A DNA stretch of 18,849 nucleotides, taken from NCBI GenBank assembly GCA_018713375.1, contig DVOV01000058.1:1-18849 (forward strand). The letters are read 5' to 3'. Within the stretch, counting starts at the first letter, position 1. Each line of letters opens with the position of its first letter. Source of the stretch: Candidatus Scatomorpha stercorigallinarum. Lineage in GTDB: Bacteria > Bacillota_A > Clostridia > Oscillospirales > Oscillospiraceae. The notes beneath the pieces were generated by a model, which was not told where the DNA came from, searched no databases, and saw only the letters and a program-made list of their open reading frames with translations. Made by a program: the position numbers and the translations under genes. This document shows, in pieces, positions 8,449-15,465 of the stretch.

Positions 8449-9597
8449 ATGAAACCGTATCTGATCGTCGAGTGGAATGATATCGAGAGCGAAGCCCACG
8501 GCTGGCTGTGCATACACAACCTGGTCAAGGGCCTTGCCGGCGGCGGCACCCGTATGCACCCCTCGGTCACGCGCGAGGAGGTCATGCGCCTGGCCGAGAT
8601 CATGGCCTATAAGTACAACGCGGCCGGCATCCCCGACTGCGGCGGCTGCAAGGCCGGCATAGTGTACGACAACAAGGCCCCCGACGCACGCGACGTGCTC
8701 AAGCGCTTCTTCGCCGCCATGCGCCCCTACGTGGAGATCGGCCTGGCCCTGGGCAACGACCTGGGCACCACCGGCCCGGAGATCGCCGCCATCCGCTCCG
8801 AGCTCGGCATGGCCACCATGACGGAGACCAAGAGCCAGCTGCAGGACATGCAGATGCGCGCCAATATGCAGAAGAAGGCCAAGCTGCTGCATGAGAAGTA
8901 CGACGTTTTCACCGTCAACGACGCCATGACCGGATACGGCACCGCCGCCTGCGCCGATGTCGCCTGGAGGAAGCTCCATGGCGCGCCGAACGGCGCGAAG
9001 GTGCTCGTCCAGGGCTTCGGCAACGTGGGCGCCAGCGCCGCCTACCGCCTCCACCAGCTGGGCTACAAGGTCGTGGGCATATCCGACGCCAGGCAGCTCG
9101 TGGTCTGTGAGGACGGGCTCGACGTGCCGTACCTCTATGAGCACAGGACGCCGTACCTGGAGATGGACACGGAAACGCTGAAGGCTGAATACAAGGTCCT
9201 GCCCAACACCGAGTGGATGAACGTCGAGTGCGACATTTTCATCCCCGCCGCGCTCGAGGCGGTCATCAATAAGGACACCGTCAACAAGATAACGGCCACC
9301 GTCATTTCCGAGGGGGCCAACATCCCCACGACCGAGGAGGCCGACGAGGTGCTCAAGGCCAGGGGCGTCTGCGTCATCCCCGACTTCATCGCCAACCTGG
9401 GCGCCATCCGCTTCCACGGCTACGCCCGCCTGGGCCTCATAGACTTCACGCCGGGGTCCGCCATCGGCGACGTCATCAGGTGCAGCGAGGAGAACACCGA
9501 GCGGCTGTTCGCCGAGCAGCAGAAGACCGGCGAATACTTCCGCGACATTGCCTACCGGCTGTTCGCGCCGACCAAGCAGTCCGAGTTCGAGTTCTGA
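8449..9597 (+). CDS. Glu/Leu/Phe/Val-type amino acid dehydrogenase
   Basis: This 382-residue protein has the two-domain layout of the Glu/Leu/Phe/Val dehydrogenase family. The N-terminal catalytic domain has GGGTRMHPS (31-39), Lys55, and the catalytic-lysine loop DCGGCKAGI with Lys68. Asp104 in GNDLGTT fits the second catalytic residue. The NAD(P)-binding domain has GFGNVG (189-194). It should oxidatively deaminate an amino acid to its 2-oxoacid plus ammonium. The lysine loop differs from the usual GGGKGGI (Glu) or GGGKAVI (Leu) forms, and at 382 residues it lies between leucine dehydrogenases (about 360) and glutamate dehydrogenases (about 420-450), so I do not name the substrate. It is the last gene of the operon, followed by a strong terminator. 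Confidence 0.88.
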   Translation: MKPYLIVEWNDIESEAHGWLCIHNLVKGLAGGGTRMHPSVTREEVMRLAEIMAYKYNAAGIPDCGGCKAGIVYDNKAPDARDVLKRFFAAMRPYVEIGLALGNDLGTTGPEIAAIRSELGMATMTETKSQLQDMQMRANMQKKAKLLHEKYDVFTVNDAMTGYGTAACADVAWRKLHGAPNGAKVLVQGFGNVGASAAYRLHQLGYKVVGISDARQLVVCEDGLDVPYLYEHRTPYLEMDTETLKAEYKVLPNTEWMNVECDIFIPAALEAVINKDTVNKITATVISEGANIPTTEEADEVLKARGVCVIPDFIANLGAIRFHGYARLGLIDFTPGSAIGDVIRCSEENTERLFAEQQKTGEYFRDIAYRLFAPTKQSEFEF

Positions 9598-9629
9598 TTT
9601 TATTCCCTCTCCACAATTCCCCCTGGCAG

Positions 9630-9662
9630 AAGCCCCGCCATGAAACATGGCGGGGCTTTTTT
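9630..9662 (+). terminator. intrinsic terminator ending the fermentation operon
   Basis: A perfect 13-base stem (9630-9642 and 9646-9658, starting AAGCCCCGCC) with a three-base loop is followed by a run of six T (9657-9662). It begins 32 bases after the amino acid dehydrogenase stop. On the other side it lies just five bases beyond the convergent sigG stop. The T run serves only the plus strand; any effect on sigG messages would rest on the hairpin alone. Confidence 0.93.
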
Positions 9663-9666
9663 GTGC

Positions 9667-10446
9667 TCACTGGACGAATATGCTCTTTTTGATCTGCGCG
9701 ATGGCGTTCTTTTCCAGGCGAGAGACCTGCGCCTGGGAGATGTTGATCTCGCTCGCCACCTCCATCTGCGTCTTGCCGTCATAGAAGCGCAGGGCGAGGA
9801 TGCGCTTCTCGCGCTCGCCCAGGCGGGCGATGGCGTCCGAAAGGGCGAGCCGCTCCAGCCAGCCCTCGTCGGTGCAGCCGCGGTCGCTCAGCTGGTCCAT
9901 CACGCAGACGCTCTCGCCGGCGTCCGAGTATATGGGCTCGAAGAGGCTGACGGGGTCGGAGATGGCGTCCAGGGCAAAGACCACGTCCTGGCGCTTTATG
10001 CCGAGGGCGTTGGCGATCTCGTCGGTGGTGGGCTCGCGCCCGGTCTCGTTCGTTAGCTTTTCCCGCGCCTGCAGGACCTTGTAGGCCGTGTCGCGCATCG
10101 AGCGCGAGACCCGCACGGAGCTGTTGTCGCGCAGGTAGCGCCGGATTTCACCTGCTATCATCGGCACGCCATACGTGGAAAAGCGCACGTTTTGGGCGGG
10201 GTCGAAGTTGTCTATCGCCTTGATGAGGCCGATGCAGCCCACCTGGAAGAGATCATCCACGTTTTCCCCCCGGCCGGAGAACTTCTGTATCACGGAGAGC
10301 ACCAGCCGCAGGTTGCCGCTGATGAGCTCCTCGCGCGCGGCCTGGTCGCCGGCGCGGGCGCGCCGCAGCAGAGCCTGCGTCTCCTCGTTCTTCAAAACGG
10401 GCAGCTTTGCGGTGTTTACTCCGCATATCTCTACTTTTCCCTGCAA
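9667..10446 (-). CDS. sigG: RNA polymerase sporulation sigma factor SigG
   Basis: This 259-residue protein is the late forespore sigma factor. The N-terminus KVEICGVNTAKLPVLKNEE is diagnostic of SigG. It is followed by sigma region 2 (DDLFQVGCIGLIKAIDNFD, then NVRFSTYGVPMIAGEIRRYL) and region 4 with the helix-turn-helix GKTQMEVASEINISQAQVSR near the end. I placed the start at the TTG at 10446, because AAGGGG lies eight bases before it and the resulting length matches the roughly 260 residues of known SigG proteins; there is no ATG in a sensible place. A sigma-F/G-like promoter lies about 30 bases upstream. In Bacillus, sigG follows the spoIIGA-sigE genes; here its neighbours are unrelated. 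Confidence 0.96.
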   Translation of the reverse strand: MQGKVEICGVNTAKLPVLKNEETQALLRRARAGDQAAREELISGNLRLVLSVIQKFSGRGENVDDLFQVGCIGLIKAIDNFDPAQNVRFSTYGVPMIAGEIRRYLRDNSSVRVSRSMRDTAYKVLQAREKLTNETGREPTTDEIANALGIKRQDVVFALDAISDPVSLFEPIYSDAGESVCVMDQLSDRGCTDEGWLERLALSDAIARLGEREKRILALRFYDGKTQMEVASEINISQAQVSRLEKNAIAQIKKSIFVQ

Positions 10447-10476
10447 AGGCAAAGCCCCTTTCACGGAAGGTGGAGA

Positions 10477-10506
10477 TATTTTCTCCCGGAAATGGGCTTT
10501 TGATGC
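10477..10506 (-). promoter_or_regulatory. sigma-F/sigma-G-type promoter of sigG
   Basis: On the minus strand, GCATC (10506-10502) is separated by 15 bases from GGAGAAAATA (10486-10477). The second element fits the sigma-F minus-10 pattern GGnnAnAnTA fully; the first matches GYATA at four of five positions. The predicted start of transcription, near 10470, would leave a leader of about 24 bases holding the AAGGGG ribosome site. Control of sigG by sigma F and by its own product is established in Bacillus; here it rests on this sequence match. Confidence 0.6.
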
Positions 10507-10579
10507 AGCGCTACAGCGCATCGGGCCGGGAAATGTCCGTCGTATGTGCGCGTTTCCCGGCGGAAAATGCACAAATGGC

Positions 10580-10607
10580 TTGAATTCCGCAGTTTTTGTG
10601 ATATCAT
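10580..10607 (+). promoter_or_regulatory. probable vegetative promoter of the lipoprotein gene
   Basis: TTGAAT (10580-10585), a 16-base spacer and TATCAT (10602-10607) form a sigma-A-like promoter. TG lies one base before the minus-10 box, as in extended minus-10 promoters. The ATG of the lipoprotein is 38 bases downstream. The sigG promoter lies about 75 bases away on the other strand and is of a different type, so the two divergent genes are probably controlled separately. Confidence 0.55.
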
Positions 10608-10644
10608 ATGCAGGCTGACACACGAAAGGGAGAGCCACGGGACG

Positions 10645-11229
10645 ATGCACAGATGTTACAAAAACTTCCAATATATATATATATATATGCTATGGCTGCT
10701 CGCGCTGGCCGGCTGCGGCGCGGGTTCGCCGGTGTACGGGCTGGAGCCCGTACTTGAGCCGGACGCGGAGGAGCTGGCCTGGGCGGAGCTGCTGGGCGGG
10801 GAGAACTGCCTCGTGCTGCGGTACTCGGCGCCGGGGGCGGGCAGCCTGCGCGCGGCGGTGTACGAGCTGCGCGGCGGCGCGTGGGAGGAGAGCGACGCGG
10901 CGGTGGAGTTCCCCAGCGTGAGCGAAGAGGGCGTGCTGCTGCTGAGTTTTGACAGCCTTCCGGGCGGTTTTGAGGCGGCGGTGCTGCAGCCGGACGGCGT
11001 GGAGCAGACGCTGGCCGCCGGTGCGCTGGCCGCGCCGCGCTCGGAGGCCAACGGGATGACGTTCATCACCGCGCCCGCGGAGGTTGCGCCGGGCGGGAGC
11101 ATCGCGGCGGCGATGCACTACTACGCGGACGGTGGGCAGGCCATCGCGGCCGATATGGAGGATTTTGGCCGCCCGGAGAGCCTCGCAGGCTACGAGGCGG
11201 TATATGCGCTGGCCGTCACCTTCTCCTGA
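10645..11229 (+). CDS. small lipoprotein of unknown function with an AT repeat in its signal peptide
   Basis: I do not recognise this 194-residue protein. It begins with a lipoprotein signal peptide: a basic start (MHRCYKN), a hydrophobic stretch, and the lipobox LAGC with the cysteine at residue 24, so the mature protein should be anchored to the outside of the membrane. The mature part is rich in Ala, Gly and Glu, with no motif I can name. The hydrophobic stretch is partly coded by (AT)9 at 10671-10688, read as alternating Tyr and Ile. The start at 10645 has GGGAG about ten bases upstream. A second in-frame ATG (10687) sits at the very end of the repeat but would leave a signal peptide of only ten residues with no positive charge. 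The stop codon abuts a large palindromic element. Confidence 0.7.
   Translation: MHRCYKNFQYIYIYMLWLLALAGCGAGSPVYGLEPVLEPDAEELAWAELLGGENCLVLRYSAPGAGSLRAAVYELRGGAWEESDAAVEFPSVSEEGVLLLSFDSLPGGFEAAVLQPDGVEQTLAAGALAAPRSEANGMTFITAPAEVAPGGSIAAAMHYYADGGQAIAADMEDFGRPESLAGYEAVYALAVTFS
10671..10688. repeat. dinucleotide repeat (AT)9 inside a signal peptide
   Basis: Nine uninterrupted AT units stand out in very GC-rich DNA. They begin 26 bases into the lipoprotein gene. A gain or loss of any number of units that is not a multiple of three shifts the reading frame. Confidence 0.95.
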
Positions 11230-11791
11230 GCGGCCCAGGCTGCGCCTGGAGGCAGTTGCCGCCGCGTTGCGGCGGCGGGCAGGAGCAGGGCAGGGCCCTG
11301 CAAGACCCACGTGCCACCCCATTTCTTTGGTCTTGCCCAAAGAAACGGGAGTGGCGCCCCAAAGAAAAACGCTCCGGTGCGAATCGGAGCGTTTTTTGCG
11401 TGTTTTTACAGGTTTTCAGGCGTCAACAGTGGTCATCCCGTTGTCGAATGCGTTTTCTCCATCGCCGACCGTGCACTGCTTCGCTTACGCTCGCGGCACT
11501 GCCGATCATCATCCCGTTAGCGGCGCGAGCGAAGCGAAGCCAACCGCGGTCGGCGTTGAGCAGGGCTATCCGACGACGGGATAACCACCCGAAAGTCCGT
11601 CACCACTTGGACTAACATGCAGATTTTACGTACGACAAGCACCAAAGCGCTTTTCTTTGGAGCCTGAGGGGTTTCTTTTGGCAAGACCAAAAGAAATCTC
11701 TCAGAAAAGGGTCGCAGGGGCCTGCCCCTGCTCTGCCCGCCGCCGCAACGCGGCGGCCTCTGCCGCCGGACGCAGTCCGGGCGCAGCCTGG
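11230..11791. mobile_element. 560-bp nested palindromic element between convergent genes (MITE-like or REP-like)
   Basis: The entire gap between the lipoprotein stop and the serA stop is one imperfect palindrome with its axis near 11508. Outer arms: 11258-11282 is a perfect 25-base inverted match to 11733-11757; 11321-11346 matches 11671-11697 with few differences; the ends CAGGCTGCGCC (11236-11246) and GGCGCAGCCTG (11780-11790) also match. Inner arms: 11429-11446 pairs with 11571-11588, and 11478-11496 with 11523-11541. All these pairs share the same centre to within about two bases. No reading frame looks like a gene. It resembles a non-autonomous element or a giant hairpin repeat; I see no transposase and no clear target duplication. 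It may also end transcription from both sides. Confidence 0.7.
11366..11397 (+). terminator. intrinsic terminator inside the palindromic element, downstream of the lipoprotein
   Basis: AAACGCTCCG and CGGAGCGTTT form a 10-base stem around the loop gtgcgaat, followed by six T. It is correctly oriented to end the lipoprotein message about 140 bases after its stop codon. It has no equally good partner in the right arm, so this part breaks the symmetry of the element. Confidence 0.85.
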
Positions 11792-12955
11792 TCATAGGAC
11801 GCGGACGCGGAGGACGTTGGGCTGCTGGGAGAGCTGGCCGGTGATCTCGCCGTTGACTTTTTCGGAGAGGTCCATCATCGTGTAGGCGTAGGCCCCGCGG
11901 GGCTTGTTGAGCATGTGCTCGACGTTGATGTTGCGGGCGCTGACGAGGTCGAGGATGGAGTTTATCATGTTCGGCACGTTGCGGTGGATGACGCACAGGC
12001 GGCTTTTGCCCAGGCGCTCGAGCGTGGCGTTGGGCAGGTTGACGCTGTTTTTGATGTTGCCGTTCACGAGGTAGTCGTAGAGCTCCTGTGCGGCCATAAC
12101 GGCGCACTTCTCCTCGCTCTCCGGCGTGCAGGCGCCCAGATGCGGCGTGCAGATGACGTTCTTTTTGCCTATCAGCTTCTCATTGGGGAAGTCGGTGACA
12201 TACTTGCCCACGCGGCCGCTGGCGATGGCCTCCAGCATGGCGTCGTCGTCCACCACCTCGGCGCGGGACTCGTTCATGATGCGCACGCCGGGCTTCATGT
12301 AGCTGAGGGCCGTAGCGTCGATCATGTGGTGTGTGCTCTCCGTGTAGGGCACGTTGAGGCTGATGTAGTCGCTGGAGCGGAAGATCTCCTCCGCGTAATC
12401 GACGTGGATGACGTGGCGGGAGAGCCGCCAGGCGGCGTCCACGGACATGTAGGGGTCGTAGCCGCGGACAGTCATGCCCAGCTGCAGCGCGGTGTTGGCC
12501 ACCAGCGCGCCCACCGCGCCCAGGCCGATGACGCCCAAGCTCTTGCCGCAGAGCTCGGGACCGGCGAAGGCGCTCTTGCCCTTTTCCACCAGCGCGGGGA
12601 TCTCCGCGCCGCGGCCGGCGATGCTCTTCACCCACTCGATGCTGCCCAGCATGTCGCGGGAGGCCAGGAGCATCTCGAAGATGACCATCTCCTTGGTGGC
12701 GTCGGCGTTCGCGCCGGGGGAGTTGAAAACGGCGATGCCCTCCTCCGTGCAGCGGTCGATGGGGATGTTGTTCACGCCCGCGCCCGCGCGGCCGATGCAC
12801 AGAAGGTCCCTGCCGAAGTCCATGTCGTGCAGGTCGGCGGAGCGTATCAGCAGCGCGTCGGGGTTTTCAACTTCCGGCCCCACCTCGCAGCCGTGCTCGG
12901 CCAGCAGCCCCGTGCCGAGGGGGGAGATGGTGTTCATGGTGCGTATCTTAAGCAT
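11792..12955 (-). CDS. serA: D-3-phosphoglycerate dehydrogenase
   Basis: This 387-residue enzyme oxidises 3-phosphoglycerate to 3-phosphohydroxypyruvate, the first step of serine synthesis. It has the NAD motif GLGAVG (144-149), the catalytic set Arg231 (NESRAEVVD), Glu259 (DFPNEKL) and His272 (TPHLGACT), and a C-terminal ACT domain from about residue 315. It is the short SerA form without the extra domain found in 525-residue enzymes. The ACT domain suggests feedback by serine, though this is not certain in all short forms. I chose ATG 12955, with GAGGT eight bases before it; an upstream TTG at 12970 is less likely. The start overlaps the end of serC by eight bases, so the two are coupled. 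Its stop abuts the palindromic element. Confidence 0.94.
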   Translation of the reverse strand: MLKIRTMNTISPLGTGLLAEHGCEVGPEVENPDALLIRSADLHDMDFGRDLLCIGRAGAGVNNIPIDRCTEEGIAVFNSPGANADATKEMVIFEMLLASRDMLGSIEWVKSIAGRGAEIPALVEKGKSAFAGPELCGKSLGVIGLGAVGALVANTALQLGMTVRGYDPYMSVDAAWRLSRHVIHVDYAEEIFRSSDYISLNVPYTESTHHMIDATALSYMKPGVRIMNESRAEVVDDDAMLEAIASGRVGKYVTDFPNEKLIGKKNVICTPHLGACTPESEEKCAVMAAQELYDYLVNGNIKNSVNLPNATLERLGKSRLCVIHRNVPNMINSILDLVSARNINVEHMLNKPRGAYAYTMMDLSEKVNGEITGQLSQQPNVLRVRVL

Positions 12956-14033
12956 GGTGTTCGACCTCAAATCCCTTCATGTATTCCGCCAGCGCGCGGA
13001 CGCCCTCCACCGGCATGGCGTTGTATATGGAGGCCCTCATGCCGCCGGTCAGGCGGTGGCCCTTGACGTTTACGAGACCGCGCTCCTTCGCGCCGGCGAC
13101 GAACTCGGCGTCCAGCCCGGCGCTGGCGGTGCGGAAGGTGACGTTCATCATCGAGCGCGAGCCGCGCTCGGCGTGCGGCAGATAGAGCCGCGAGTTGTCC
13201 AGCACGTCGTAGAGTATGGCGCTGCGCTCGCGCCGCAGCGCGTCCATGGCCGCGAGGCCGCCCTGCTCCTCTATCCACTCCAGCACCAGGCCCAGCATGT
13301 AGATGCACCAGCACGGAGGGGTGTTGAGCATCGAGTCCTTGTCTATCATCTTCTGATAGGACATGATCTGCGGCGTTGCGGCCGCCTCGTGCCCGGCGAA
13401 GCGCCTGTCGATAATGGCCACGGTGAGGCCGGCGGGGGCGATGTTCTTCTGCGCGCCGGCGTAGATGAGCGCGTATCGGGAAACGTCCACCGGGTGGCTC
13501 ATGATCTCGCTCGACATGTCGCAGACCAGGGGGACGCCGCCCGCCTCCGGTACATAGTCCCAGGCGGTGCCGAAGATGGTGTTGTTGGCGCAGTAGTGGA
13601 AATAGGCCGCGCCCGGCTCCACGTCCAGCTCCTGCTGGCGGGGGATGCGGTGGAAGCCCTCCTCCGTGCCGTCATAGGCGAGGGAGACAGCGCCGTATTT
13701 GCGCGCCTCCTTGGCGGCGATGCCGGAGAAGTTGCCGGTGACGGCGTAGGAGGCTGCCCTGCCGCCCATCAGGTTCAGGGGCACGGCGGCGAACTGGCCC
13801 GTGGCCCCGCCCTGTAAAAAGAGCACCTCGTGCGTGTCCGGTACGGCGAGCAGGCGCTTGAAGCGCTCCTTGGCGGCGGCGTGTATTTCTGCGAACTGGC
13901 TGCCGCGGTGCGAGAGCTCCATCACGGACATGCCGCAGCCGTGCCAGTCGAGCAGCTCGGACTGCGCCTTTTTCAGCACGCTCTCGGGCAGGACGGCCGG
14001 CCCGGCGGCGAAATTATAGACCCTCTCTGACAA
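12948..14033 (-). CDS. serC: phosphoserine aminotransferase
   Basis: This 361-residue PLP enzyme transfers an amino group from glutamate to 3-phosphohydroxypyruvate, giving phosphoserine, the second step of serine synthesis. The N-terminus RVYNFAAGPAVLPE and the stretch DWHGCGMSVMELSHRG are typical of SerC. The PLP lysine is Lys196 in YAGAQKNIAP. The usual length is about 360 residues. I placed the start at the TTG at 14033: GGGGAG lies eight bases upstream and the protein then begins with SERVYNF, as in homologues. An open frame continues back to 14120 but would add a low-complexity extension. It is the first gene of the serC-serA pair. A phosphoserine phosphatase is not in the window. Confidence 0.94.
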   Translation of the reverse strand: MSERVYNFAAGPAVLPESVLKKAQSELLDWHGCGMSVMELSHRGSQFAEIHAAAKERFKRLLAVPDTHEVLFLQGGATGQFAAVPLNLMGGRAASYAVTGNFSGIAAKEARKYGAVSLAYDGTEEGFHRIPRQQELDVEPGAAYFHYCANNTIFGTAWDYVPEAGGVPLVCDMSSEIMSHPVDVSRYALIYAGAQKNIAPAGLTVAIIDRRFAGHEAAATPQIMSYQKMIDKDSMLNTPPCWCIYMLGLVLEWIEEQGGLAAMDALRRERSAILYDVLDNSRLYLPHAERGSRSMMNVTFRTASAGLDAEFVAGAKERGLVNVKGHRLTGGMRASIYNAMPVEGVRALAEYMKGFEVEHHA

Positions 14034-14079
14034 TAGGAACACTCCCCGCGGCGCGCCAGGGCGCGCATATTTTATATTT

Positions 14080-14114
14080 CCGGGCGGCAAAAAAGTACGT
14101 TTTCCGCCGCCCGG
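14080..14114 (-). promoter_or_regulatory. hairpin in the serC leader
   Basis: CCGGGCGGC (14080-14088) and GCCGCCCGG (14106-14114) form a perfect 9-base stem enclosing 17 bases. It lies between the candidate serC promoter and the serC start. A second short GC palindrome, GCGCGCC-CT-GGCGCGC in the minus strand, lies nearer the gene. No T run follows the large stem. I recognise no known riboswitch class. Confidence 0.4.
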
Positions 14115-14125
14115 ATACATATTAT

Positions 14126-14155
14126 ATAATACTCTTTAGCCGGATGCCGCGTCAA
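14126..14155 (-). promoter_or_regulatory. candidate sigma-A promoter of serC-serA
   Basis: On the minus strand, TTGACG (14155-14150) and TATTAT (14131-14126) are separated by 18 bases. The minus-35 box overlaps the stop codon of mtaB, the upstream gene on the same strand. A second overlapping TATAAT lies five bases further on but at poor spacing. The leader to the TTG start would be about 85 bases. Confidence 0.55.
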
Positions 14156-15438
14156 ACTGCATCTCCGACAAGCATTTCCCCGGCGACTGACGAAATTTTG
14201 ACGTTTCTGACAAGCCCCCGCAGGCCTGTCCCCGGTACGGAAACTTCCATGTAATTTGTAGCGTGGCCGGTGGACACGCCGTCCGCCTCCGTCTCGAAGA
14301 GCACCTCCAGCGTGCGCCCCACGCAGGAGGAGAGATAGGCCATGCGCGTTTTCATGGCGGCCTCATGCGCCTCGTGCGCGCGGCGGGACTTCTCGGCGGC
14401 GGTGAGCTGCCCGGGCAGGCGGTCCGCCGGCGTGCCGGGGCGGCGCGAGTAGGGGAACACGTGCAGCGCGGCGAAGGACACCTTTTCGATGAAGGCGAGC
14501 GTCTCGGCGTGCTCCGCCTCCGTCTCGCCGGGAAAGCCGGCGATGAGGTCGCCGGTGAGGGCGCAGTGCGGGAAGTGCCGCCGCAGCCGCTCCGCGACGG
14601 CCAGGAACTGCGCGGTGTCATATTTCCGGTGCATGCGCGCGAGCGTGCCGTCGCTGCCGGACTGCAGCGAGAGGTGGAAGTGGTCGCAGACCGTCCCCAG
14701 GGCGGCCAGGCGGGAGCAGAACTCCTCCGTCACCGCCGTCGGCTCCAGCGAGCCCAGGCGCAGGCGCAGCTCCGGCGCGGCGGCGGAGACGGCCTCCACC
14801 ACGTCCGCCAGCGCGGGCGAGCCGGGCAGGTCGCTGCCGTAGGAGGCGATCTCAATGCCCGTCAGCACCAGCTCGCGGTAACCGCGGCCGGCGAGTGAGG
14901 CGGCCTCCGCCGCCGCCTCGGAGAGGGGCAGCGAGCGCACGCGCCCCCGCGCATAGGGTATCACGCAGTAGGTGCAGAAATTCTCGCAGCCGTCCTCTAT
15001 CTTCAGATAGGCCCGCGCGTGCCCCTCGAAGGCCCCGGCGGGCAGGCGCTCGATGCTGCGGCGCGTAAAGGGCTTGTCCACGCCCTCCTGGCGCCCGCCG
15101 CCGGCCACGGCGCGCTCCAGCGCGTCGATGAAGCCGTGCCGGTCGCCGCTGCCCCAGACGATGTCGGCCCCCAGCTCCCGCGCCCGGGCGGGCTCAACCT
15201 GCGACCAGCAGCCACAGACTGCGCGCACGGCCCCCGGGTGGAGCTCGGCCAGCCGCCGCAGGGCCTGGCGCGATTTGCGTCCGCTCTCCGCCGTGACGGC
15301 GCAGGAGTTCACGATAACGGCGTCCGCCCTCTCGCCCGCAGCGGCGCGCTCATGCCCGCGCTCGGCGAGCAGCGTCTCCATCGCCTGCGTCTCGTACTGA
15401 TTGACCTTGCAGCCCAAAGTGTCTATAATGTATCTCAT
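14152..15438 (-). CDS. mtaB: tRNA (t6A37) C2-methylthiotransferase MtaB
   Basis: This 428-residue radical-SAM enzyme adds a methylthio group to N6-threonylcarbamoyladenosine at position 37 of ANN-decoding tRNAs. The N-terminal methylthiotransferase domain supplies Cys10 (DTLGCKVNQYE), Cys46 (VNSCAVTAESG) and Cys77 (GCWSQ) for one iron-sulfur cluster. The radical-SAM motif is C151xxxC155xxC158 (CENFCTYCVIPYARG) for the other. The C-terminus is a TRAM-like RNA-binding domain. DTLGCKVNQYE separates MtaB from MiaB and RimO. The start is ATG 15438. The open frame continues upstream to 16080, but that part is the mirror of the desulfurase gene and is not coding on this strand. The partner gene, 27 bases away, makes a cysteine desulfurase, which could supply the sulfur. 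Confidence 0.94.
   Translation of the reverse strand: MRYIIDTLGCKVNQYETQAMETLLAERGHERAAAGERADAVIVNSCAVTAESGRKSRQALRRLAELHPGAVRAVCGCWSQVEPARARELGADIVWGSGDRHGFIDALERAVAGGGRQEGVDKPFTRRSIERLPAGAFEGHARAYLKIEDGCENFCTYCVIPYARGRVRSLPLSEAAAEAASLAGRGYRELVLTGIEIASYGSDLPGSPALADVVEAVSAAAPELRLRLGSLEPTAVTEEFCSRLAALGTVCDHFHLSLQSGSDGTLARMHRKYDTAQFLAVAERLRRHFPHCALTGDLIAGFPGETEAEHAETLAFIEKVSFAALHVFPYSRRPGTPADRLPGQLTAAEKSRRAHEAHEAAMKTRMAYLSSCVGRTLEVLFETEADGVSTGHATNYMEVSVPGTGLRGLVRNVKISSVAGEMLVGDAV
15401..15429 (+). promoter_or_regulatory. sigma-A promoter of the cysteine desulfurase gene, inside mtaB
   Basis: TTGACC (15401-15406), a 17-base spacer and a perfect TATAAT (15424-15429) lie on the plus strand. They fall wholly within the first 13 codons of mtaB on the other strand. 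The transcript would start near 15436, giving a leader of about 30 bases with the ribosome site AAGGTGA before ATG 15466. Confidence 0.82.
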
Positions 15439-15465
15439 GATAATACCGTCCTGAAGGTGAGATTT

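Noticed and set aside
10546..10644. Upstream extension of the lipoprotein frame
   Set aside because: It would place the probable promoter inside the coding region and bury the signal peptide; ATG 10645 has a ribosome site and gives a normal lipoprotein signal.
11084..11615. Small plus-strand open frames within the palindromic element
   Set aside because: They run through inverted repeats and a terminator, lack ribosome sites and show no recognisable protein pattern.
11915..13066. Plus-strand open frame of 383 codons over serA
   Set aside because: Mirror of serA with a repetitive His-Val-Ala-Gly composition and no motif; the minus-strand frame has complete catalytic residues.
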